From: Bidens hawaiensis
Taxonomy: Eukaryota; Streptophyta; Magnoliopsida; Asterales; Asteraceae
Length of the DNA stretch: 64,000 nt
Direction: 5' to 3'
Assembly (NCBI GenBank): GCA_021521415.1
Contig: JAIQDT010001724.1
Coordinates: forward strand, 62,001 to 126,000
Shown piece by piece: positions 56,138-64,000 of this stretch. The notes under the pieces were generated by a model. That model was given only the letters and a program-made list of their open reading frames with translations, had not been told where the DNA came from and did not search any database. Made by a program: the position numbers and the translations under genes. Numbering within the stretch: the first letter of the stretch is position 1; every line of letters starts with the position of its first letter.

Positions 56138-56925
56138 TGTCAGGACCGATCTATCAACCACAAAATCAATCTCGTAACCAACAATAGCGTGTTGACAAGA
56201 TGGTTACTAGGTCTGCCCATGTGGAGATCCATTGAAAATCAATGGCGTTATCAATGATATGTTGCTCGACAAACAGAACTAAAACAAACGCACAAGGTCA
56301 CTCAAAAGATTTCCATTAATATTATCAAGAATACAATGGAGATCTATTAAGATATCTAGGTGGAATATTTAGTGTCAGGCTGCTTTCCGTAAGAAATATT
56401 CCTTTTACGAGAAAGCTGTCAGTCGCCAATTCACTCAATATTTGCTCAGTGTTCATTGTCATAAATGTGCCCTATAGTTTCCTTAAATAGGCACACCTGA
56501 CATCTTTTAGAAATCCTAATGATTGTTACACAACATATTCAAACGTATTCAAAAATATTACAATTGTAAAAAGGTCTTCGAGTAAGCTTGTATGCTTTTA
56601 TCCTTGTCGAGCAAACTTTGCAACCGTAAGTGTACTTGGAACAGTTTTTCGAGCAAGCTTTACTTAGAATATTTTCCTAATAAAATATTTTCAAACAGAC
56701 TTCAATCTTCATGATAATTGGAAACTTTGCTCGATATAATTCTACAAGCAAACATGTTCTTCATTGATCCCTTCAACCTTTTGTTACTTAACTTATTTGA
56801 ACAAGTTAAGTGTGCTGGTGACACTGTAGCTTGCTCGAAATTAAACCTTGAACGTTGGAAGTCATTAGAATAATTTCTTCAATAACTTCCTTCATGTGTG
56901 CATAGACCACTGTTTGTTATATACC
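56138..56925 (-). repeat. 5' LTR of S6, truncated
   Basis: Starts TGTCAGGACC and follows the S1 LTR up to the GACCACTGTTTGTTATA word (13437 in S1). The outer 300 bp or so is missing, replaced by S7 sequence from about 56930. A short CCATTGAAAATCAATGG palindrome-like insertion lies near 56230. Confidence 0.7.
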
Positions 56926-56959
56926 CATTCTCTTTCCACCAAAATAATTTGTTTTCATT

Positions 56960-57991
56960 TTGGTTAAGTCAGGGCGAGATGCAGTTAAATACATTGTGAA
57001 CCAATCATCACACGATATAGGGTTGGATCAACAGCATCCTCCACTTCGTCCGGTGAAATATTCTGACGTGAAGAGGAGTTGAGGGGACTTTTTCGGCAGT
57101 AATCGTGAATCGGCTCAAGACATCATTCATGTCTTTTTATGATGAATAAAGATACCAGAATCAGATTGGTGAACCTGAACCCCCAAAAGAAATTCATCAA
57201 GCACATCTCGAATTTAGTCTGCATAGTATTTTGAACTTCCCTGCATAAGTTATTGTTTGTGGAGCTGAAAATGATATCACCAACACAAATCTGGACAAGG
57301 GGGAGATCATCTTCCATAGTCTTGTTGAAAAGTGTACAATCGACAGTCTTTCGCTTGAAGCCACTATCAATCAGATGGTCAGCCAACGTTCTGCACCAAG
57401 CTCTCAAAGCTTGGTGAAAACCTTAAGAATGATAAACATGCTCAGGATAGTTAGGATCTTCAAACCCATGAGGCAACTTCACATATATCTCTTTGGGAAT
57501 TACGCCATTAAAAAATGCAAAGTCCGGTTGATAGACCTTGAAATTTTTAAAAACTGCAAACGATACATAAATTCGTATAGCCTCCGATCATGCAACTGGA
57601 GCATACAAATCGGTGTAATCTATGCCTTCTTGCTAATTGAATCCTTGGACCACCAATCTTGCCTTATTTCAAACAATTACCCCAAGGTTATCTTACTTAC
57701 ACTTTGTGAATTACCCCATTTTGCAGGGATCGCCTTCTTCACCCGAGCTCGATTATCGTTGAGATCCCAAACATCCAATCGAATAAACTGTTGCCACTGT
57801 TCTTGCATAGCCTCTACCCATGATGGTTCTTGGAGTTCCATAAAAATATTTGTCAGAAAATTTTGGGTTAGAAAACAAGTGTTTTTTGAAATACGCATGA
57901 TTCCCGATGCTTGTATATTAGCATAAACACACAATAGGTTATCATCAACGACATTAGCAACCTGACGTCGCGTACATAATCCCTCATTCAC
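56960..57991 (-). pseudogene. RT fragment of a second SIRE-like subfamily (S7)
   Basis: Minus-strand pieces: ELQEPSWVEAMQEQWQQF and VWDLNDNRARVKKAIPAKW (57991-57677), out-of-frame remains of the palm region (near 57480-57660), and then RAWCRTLADHLIDSGFKRKT, DCTLFNKTMEDDLPLVQI with VGDIIFSSTNN, where the family has Val-Asp-Asp, so the first catalytic Asp is Gly. It ends near TASRPD text at about 56975 and is then cut by S6. It differs clearly from the S1/S3/S4 RT, so it is another lineage of the same clade. Confidence 0.75.
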
Positions 57992-58147
57992 TACACCATA
58001 AATATTGTTAGATGATGATAATAATGAATCCGAAGAGTCGATTACTTAGGAACTTCAACATTGTCTTGTAAGTTGATGATGTTTTCTTCAGTCGCTTTAG
58101 CATTTAAAGGTTAGGAAGATTCTCCAGAATGTAACTCAAGAAGTCCT

Positions 58148-58330
58148 ATTAAAATGCTACACTTTAGTAGATACATCACAATACCCACAGTCTCTTCATG
58201 CTTACCAATCACAACCATATTAAAATGCTACACTTTAGTAGATACATCACAATACCCACAGTCTCTTCATGCTTACCAATCACAACCATATTAAAATGCT
58301 ACACCTTAGTAGATACATCACCTAACTGTC
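58148..58330. repeat. 71-bp tandem repeat, 2.6 copies
   Basis: Units at 58148-58218 and 58219-58289 are identical by eye, with a partial third copy to 58330. Each starts ATTAAAATGCTACACTTTAG. It lies in the stretch between the S7 gag and RT remnants. Confidence 0.92.
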
Positions 58331-58331
58331 T

Positions 58332-59258
58332 TCATGACCAATCAATCCCTTCTTGTGCTACCATTGTATTATACTCAATTGGGTTTGGAGAGTCAACACC
58401 CTTTGGTTTCTCCTTAAGCTCATTGGTGTTGTACTTCTTGTTAGGAGTTTTTGTCTTGAGCCCTTTGACCAGGAGTATACTATTTCCTTGGATTATCACA
58501 CTTTTTAGAAAAATCACCTAACTCTTATCAGTTCTAGCACATAACCTTAAGCTTATCAAACCCAATTCTCTTACTTATGGTTGTTAAGACATGCCCAGTT
58601 CTCTGCATGTTTTTTTTTATCTTTCTAACAATCATGGCCATGTTCCATTTCAAATCCATCAATTCAAAATCATCAACATCTATTAGATCATAATCCTCAT
58701 CAGTCATGTCCCAATTTGCAACTTGACTACCTTCCATTTTCTCATATGAAGACATAAATGCCCCCATAAATTCAAAATGTTTACATTTGTTGGTGTAAAA
58801 GGAGGAACTGAACTAGCACTAGTAACAAATGAAGTAAGGAACTTATGAGTTTCAGAACAGCCTTTTGAGGAGGAACCTCATGATTTGCTTGAGTATAAAA
58901 GGTTGTAATAAGAACATAAGTAATATTACTCACAAGAGATACCCCACCATACAATGTTGAATCTTGATTACCCATGGATGAACCTTGACATTTCAAATCA
59001 AACTCCCTTTCTTCCAACTTTTTTACAAAATCCATACCAATGAGCCTTTGATTCTTGAAGTACCAATTTTCAGTTAGTACCATCAAGTTGTTTATGATGA
59101 CTTGGGAAATCATTCTCTAAAGTATCAGTTTTATCTTCGTCATCATGTTCTATGTTAAATATGGTTAACTCGGCCGTTAAATGACAAAACCTTGCAATCA
59201 ACTCTCCAACTATTTCTCCAGGAATAAGATAGAAGTTTTTGAATTGAAACTTCAACAT
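58332..59258 (-). pseudogene. Gag fragment of S7
   Basis: Minus-strand pieces: FYLIPGEIVGELIARFCHLT (59258, the Gag segment before FNIEHDD), DFVKKLEEREFDLKCQGSS (near 59010), DEDYDLIDVDDFELMDLKWN and MAMIVRKIKKNMQRTGH (58767-58534), the block before the zinc knuckle, and a Lys/Asn-rich part at 58517. There is no knuckle, protease or integrase between it and the RT at 57991, so the middle of the element is deleted. Confidence 0.65.
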
Positions 59259-59543
59259 GGATCTTTTACCTCTTTGTTATTTACCAATACTTCTTAACTT
59301 TAAAGCTTAATACAAAGCAGCATGCTAGATACGCTTAAATTGATGGAAAATGTGCTCAAGTAAGGCCATGGTTAAAGTAGAATTAGCGTTTTTTTCGATC
59401 TCATAGGGAATCGTTCTTCAGCTATCATTTGAGTAATTAACTTTTCCATCTGACCATTACCAGGAAAATCAACATGCAGTTTGATATATATATGCTCCAA
59501 GCTTTGAATACATTCGGGATGAACTTCTCCTAAATGAGATCTA

Positions 59544-59557
59544 AACCTTAAATACCA
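59544..59557 (-). promoter_or_regulatory. Degenerate primer-binding site of S7
   Basis: TGGTATTTAAGGTTTAGATC on the minus strand resembles TGGTATCAGAGC followed by TTAGATC, a common SIRE PBS context. Several mismatches. Confidence 0.35.
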
Positions 59558-59984
59558 TCAGGAAAATAACATAGATTATTTAGTGAGAATGCATGACTCT
59601 GATTATACATTACGTCTAGTATTCGGTATGAAAATGTTTAGATCTGATAATTTTAATGTGTGTAACTGTGTACGAAATGATCAAATAAGAACTACTTTTA
59701 ACTTAGATAATTTACATGGTATATATAGAAGATGAGCTCACTTGTTATACAACCCCTAACGAATGAACCTCAATCGCAGTCATACATTAATATCATTCTT
59801 ATCTTAACGAATGACTTCATATGCTAGCCTCATTCGTTAACATCCCCTAACGAATGAGGACGAAGGACACGTAGAGCTCATTCATTATTGTCTACTCTAA
59901 CAAATGAGCTTTACATTGCCCCTATACATTATCTAATCCCAAAACACATTAAAACAAAGACAGACGCAAAACGATGCACTTACA
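59558..59984 (-). repeat. LTR of the second SIRE-like subfamily
   Basis: The LTR start on the minus strand is TGTAAGTGCATCG at 59984, next to a strong PPT. The other edge, near the degenerate PBS, is less certain. About 430 bp. It contains several CTAACGAATGA words, two of them forming a 12-bp inverted repeat at 59828-59859. It serves as the 3' LTR of S8 and appears to be also the 5' LTR of the S7 gag side. Confidence 0.55.
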
Positions 59985-60003
59985 AACTCCCCCTCATCTC
60001 GAG
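59985..60003 (-). promoter_or_regulatory. Polypurine tract of S8
   Basis: GAGATGAGGGGGAGTT on the minus strand, directly before the LTR. It shows the LTR is a 3' LTR of the element on its right (S8). Confidence 0.65.
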
Positions 60004-60657
60004 CTCTTTTTATCTTCAGTTCTTGATCCTTCTAGTCCTCCAACCAGCACAACAATGAATACCAAACGCATAACATACTTGAACAACCCTTTGGAATTGC
60101 ATAGCTTGCTCATTGTCTTTCAGGTTCGCCCATCTGAACTAATTCTTGTATAATACTTTGTTGTTGGACTCTTTCAGGTTCGATCAGAATACAATTACCG
60201 CCTTACTGCCTTATCATCGTAGTACCACCCATTAAATTTCTTAGAGAGACTTTAGGGAAAAGTTTTAAAAGGTACTTTCGTTAAAGTATGTGGCGGTTTT
60301 ACATTAAGCACGAGCTTCCCAAAATGGTGCATCGAACAATTTCATCAATATATATTTGCGTCGGCACCTGAGGTTTGAAAATATTAAATCAGTATCTTAT
60401 CTTGTGTAACATATGACAATAGAACCAATTTGCCCACTTCCACCTCGATACATGAATGGTCTATTTGCTAACGTATGAACGTCCCAACACGGCAAGTAAT
60501 GCACATCAGCAATATGTTTAAAATACATAATACCATGCTCCAATTTAACAATACATACTTTGAGCTAAGGTGCGTATATCCACAAGATAATGTTACCTTT
60601 AACCGTCTTGACCATTACAAACTTCTTCATTTGATATGCCGATTCTCGAGCCTCTGA
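60004..60657 (-). other. Region between ORF3 remnant and PPT of S8
   Basis: About 650 bp with no frame that I recognise. By position it is the 3' untranslated region of S8. Confidence 0.45.
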
Positions 60658-62060
60658 TTACGCGTAAGCTTCTCTTTCAACGTTTCTCAGGTTCTCGATC
60701 ATCTTGTTCATCTTTGACATGTTATGCTTGAACATATCATCAGAAGCTTGTGTTTCAGGTTCTTTCATCTTCCCTTTGTCTTTCTTTTTCTCATTTTCTT
60801 TCCTAAAACGCTTTTCAGATGTTCGAAGTTTTCGTTGTAAAGAATGGAATCCCTTCATCAGAATTAGATGGTGTACAAATCCGGGTATTACTTGGCCTAC
60901 ACATCCTCCATTTCAACCTCATTGTAATCAAAAGTAGTATTCTTAGGTGGAACACCTTTATCAGATCTCATTTCTTCATTATCTTCCACTCTTTTATCTA
61001 ACTCATCCACTCCTTTCTCCAACTCATCCACTCTTTTCTCCAACTCGTTCACGTCCTCCTTGTTTAAGTTAAGAAGCAAAGCGATTTGTTATTTAGTCAG
61101 CGAATGGTCAATAACCTCGCCTTTTTTCTATCTCGTCTGCATCCACCATACACATTACAATCCCTATTTCATCCACAAATAACACCATATTTACTTAATA
61201 GTGTTCACAGGCTGCACACCGGTGGAACCATGATACACCACCAATTTCTTTCCCGAATCCCCTTCAGCAGCAACATTACTAGGCACCACCACATGGTTGC
61301 TGATCAAATACACCAACCTCGGTATCTTTATCATCATCATTCTTTAACTTTTTAACATATCATCTTTACACGTCAATTGAGGTTTTAATTCATCCTGCTG
61401 GTTTAACCTCCCCCCTAAGTAGTAACCAGGGCTTTCAAATACTTGTTCTCTCATTGTACAAGCTGCTAATGCCTCATCATTTGCTGCTGATCAGCCCACA
61501 TCTGCTCTTGAAACTGTCTAACAACAGTCTTATAATTCTCCTAGATATGGGTCAATTCATCAACTAGACCATCTGATGCTCGATCGGAAAGTTATAGAAA
61601 TTAGGATGAATCGGCTGCATTGGGCTGGCAGGTCGATTAAACGACATAAAAGTATACCCTGGCCTTTTCATTAGTCATGCAAGTGCTGTTGGACTTGTTT
61701 TAGCCAAAAATTGTTGAGGAAAACGCATTTGAGTTAACATCGATCGAGTTAACATAGTCATATTTGTAACCAACGATGTACTTTAAGCAATAGTACCCAT
61801 CGGTGTCGGTGGATCAGATACATTAGAAACCACAGGAACTTGTGGTTGTGACCCTAGTATCTCCACACCAGAACCCCTTCTTGTTCTTTTTTCTCAGGCT
61901 TTTCAATTGCAATTGCCTTTCCTTTCGCCTTACATTTACGAGCTGCCACCACAGCACCCTCATCACCACATGGACCATCAAGTTCAGAATCCGAATCCAC
62001 ATGGATTCCACGATCACTAGGTGGAGCAACATAATCTTCACGAACTAAATGACTAATCAA
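60658..62060 (-). pseudogene. ORF3 C-terminal remnant of S8
   Basis: Minus-strand pieces: HVDSDSELDGPCGDEG then KCKAKGKAIAIEKPEKKEQE (62060-61854, acidic then basic), a heptad-like repeat VNELEKRVDELEKGVDELDK (61079-60897) and a Lys/Arg-rich part with RKENEKKKDKGKMKEPETQ (60858-60658). Acidic stretch, basic patch and coiled coil in this order, between RNase H and LTR, match the plan of ORF3 in S1 and S5, although the residues differ. The conserved N-terminal domain is not found. A probable ORF3 homologue of the second subfamily. Confidence 0.45.
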
Positions 62061-62494
62061 CCTTTTAAACCTGGGCTTCTCCTGGTCAGTATGGCTATGG
62101 TATACTCTAATTCATTGCATCGTATCTTCATTAATCTGTTCTAAATCAATATAATAAGATCTTACCTCCGGCTATTTGAAAAGATTTAGCTCTAAGTGAT
62201 TAATGATCAACTGTGGGAAAAGATGATACATTAAGAACTTGTTATGCTTTATATTTGAAACCAACATATGTACGTCCTTTGACGATTACAAGTTTTATTT
62301 TAATCTTTTTAACATAAATCGTGAATAAAATTTTTCTTTTTCAAATTTTCAATTCGCATAACTCAGTAATCGAAAACAAAGAAGATGATAAAATTTTTTG
62401 GATTTTTCTAAATTTATATTAAAACAAACCAAAAAGCTTTTTGTAATTTTTCAAATATTCAAACAAAAATAAAAATAAAATCAAACTACAAAAG

Positions 62495-62538
<44 letters not shown>

Positions 62539-63584
62539 GTGAGTTTGAACATGAAATCATATTGACGAAGAATTCCGTCCATCACAGTTTTATATTTCGT
62601 CTTTATCATGACTGGTGTTAAGTTAGTCACTAATATTGTTGTCCACCTAAACCTAACAACAAATTTTCAAAATTTTTTGAGATATTCTTTAAGTTTTAAT
62701 TAGGACACAGAATATCAAAAATCATCCGCCACTAATCTCGAATCAGGCTTAATTTGATTGTTATCATGTCACCCCAACTTGACTTAAACCTTAGAATCAG
62801 CATATCAATATATATTGTGACTTAAATTTTTTTTTTTTACAAAAGACAACTAACAAAGAATCCCCACTACAAGATATACCCCCGTTATCAAGAAATACCC
62901 CGAGTTCATTTCTCATGGATGAGTATGCAAGATTTCATCTGCATGACTTACAAAAATTGTGTCCCTTGTGGTCCGTTTCTTAATGGACAATGTATGACTC
63001 ACAATGTGGTTTGATCAAGTCAGTAGTGAATTTGTAAATATTTCCTGATCATGTTTAAGGACTTATATTGGCATATAAACTATGGGTTTGCCAATTTAGC
63101 ATAATAATATTCACCAAAATGAATACCTAGATGAGAAACCACATAAAGACCTAATGGAGTCTGCAACTTTGAAGCATCCCATCACTACAGAAGTGTTAAC
63201 TATTAACTAGAAGCTTAAACATTTAATTTTTAACATTTTTTGGTGATCAAACTTCCTTAAGGCCTGAGTATGACAGGCTATTACATTTCTGTCTTCATCA
63301 ACAAGACTTTGCTAGAGACTAACACCTCTTTTAATTTGAAAATTTTTATTTTTATATTACTCTTCCTTACTTGTTTGTTTAATACCTACCATTGCACTAA
63401 TACACTTAAGCACACAGTCTTTTCCACCTATTTCTTACTAGATATAAATGATCAATGTACTATCATTTTCCTTTTTTGCCTTAAAAGCTCATTTTGATGA
63501 GCAATTTTTAAATGTTTTTGGATATTTCACATATATGAATGTTTTTGGATTTTATCTATACAAATAGAAATCACATATTTTGTA
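62061..63584 (-). other. Linker of S8, no gene seen
   Basis: AT-rich, between the RNase H remnant and ORF3 remnant. It includes an (AT)n run at about 62495-62525. Any ORF3 N-terminus once here is not recognisable. Confidence 0.45.
62494..62537. repeat. (TA)n microsatellite
   Basis: About 15 TA units followed by an interrupted TTTATATATATATG stretch. A simple repeat. Confidence 0.9.
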
Positions 63585-64000
63585 TCACAGTAGAATTATC
63601 AATATGGGAGTAGTAAGAAAACTCCAAACCGTAATCATGCAAATGCCGTTGGATCCACAAAACATGTGAACATCAACTCGAGGTTGCACGCATTCGGCTT
63701 CGGTGTTTAAAGTAGAGACCGTTGTCTGCTTCTTACACTGCCAGGAAACAAGCCGGTTTCCTAAAAACTGACATCCTGTTATGGTAGACTTGAAGTTGAT
63801 CATGAATCCTCCATATTCAGAATTTGTGTAAACCATAAGATCGAAACTATAATCCTTTGGATACCATAACCATATGTTTGGATTACCCCTCAAAATATTT
63901 GAAAATACTCTTAAAAGCCGCTAGATGAATCACTCGGGGACTCAATTGATACCTAGCACATAAACAAACAACAAACATGATATCAGGACGAGACGCAGTT
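63585..64000 (-). pseudogene. RT C-terminus and RNase H of S8, continuing off the window
   Basis: The minus strand reads TASRPDIMFVVCLCARYQL at the window edge, then a stop-containing palm/connection, then IWLWYPKDYSFDLMVYTNSE, where the catalytic Asp of YTDSDY is Asn, then TGCQFLGNRLVSWQCKKQTT and TLNTEAECV. A frameshift and truncation follow near 63590. SIRE-type, closer in wording to S7 than to S1. Confidence 0.7.

Noticed and set aside
56975..57000. S7 ends at the same RT motif (TASRPD) at which S8 begins at 64000
   Set aside because: The S8 limit is just the window edge, so the coincidence carries no information.

Overview
This window is plant nuclear DNA made almost entirely of nested LTR retrotransposons. 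I found no convincing host gene, rRNA or tRNA gene, and no CRISPR array. The evidence for a plant is direct: Ty1/copia polyproteins of the SIRE/Maximus and Angela/BARE types, a Ty3/gypsy chromovirus with a C-terminal chromodomain, initiator-Met-tRNA primer sites, and a CACTA-type terminus. The SIRE-like copies also carry a third ORF after pol that resembles proteins I recall from Asteraceae annotations under the name 'synaptobrevin, longin-like domain protein'. An Asteraceae source is therefore my best inference, but it is not proven.

Layout, left to right (S = SIRE-like copy). 1-1145 (+): tail, polypurine tract (PPT) and 3' LTR of S0. 1146-13748 (-): S1, the most complete SIRE-like copy, with 5' LTR, primer-binding site (PBS), gag, protease, integrase, RT/RNase H, an AT-rich linker and ORF3; S0 cuts it at 1146. 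13749-14905 and 22770-23250 (+): S2, linker plus ORF3, split by a complete Angela-like element (14906-22764, -) with target-site duplication (TSD) CAGAG. 23251 to about 26.5 kb (+): a probable non-autonomous gypsy-like element with its own ORF. 26555-27674 and 38903-43290 (+): S3, gag and pol, split by a complete, young chromovirus (27675-38902, +) with TSD GTAAC. 43291-48163 (+): S4, whose 5' LTR starts inside the RNase H end of S3; it is cut in RT by a CACTA-like terminus at 48164. 49.4-51.17 kb: degenerate repeats. 51173-55529 (+): S5, linker plus ORF3. 55526-56925 (-): S6, an LTR-leader-LTR remnant. 56.96-59.26 kb (-): S7, gag and RT pieces of a second SIRE-like subfamily. 59.56-64.0 kb (-): S8 of that subfamily, with LTR, PPT, ORF3 remnant and RNase H.

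Every coding region is damaged by stops, frameshifts or deletions, except the pol frame of the chromovirus, which is open from the third zinc knuckle through the chromodomain. The LTRs of that element differ at only about six positions over 2.9 kb by eye, so it inserted recently although its gag is broken. It was probably mobilised with Gag from another copy.

The most interesting signal is ORF3 of the SIRE-like family. Three copies (near 4.7, 14.4 and 53.7 kb) keep a post-pol ORF with a folded-looking N-terminal domain, an acidic stretch, a Pro/Gln/Thr-rich region and coiled coils. All three keep what looks like a 137-138 nt intron ending two bases before the ATG, with branch site, pyrimidine-rich tract and CAG acceptor. 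That is what a spliced subgenomic message for an extra, env-position protein would look like.
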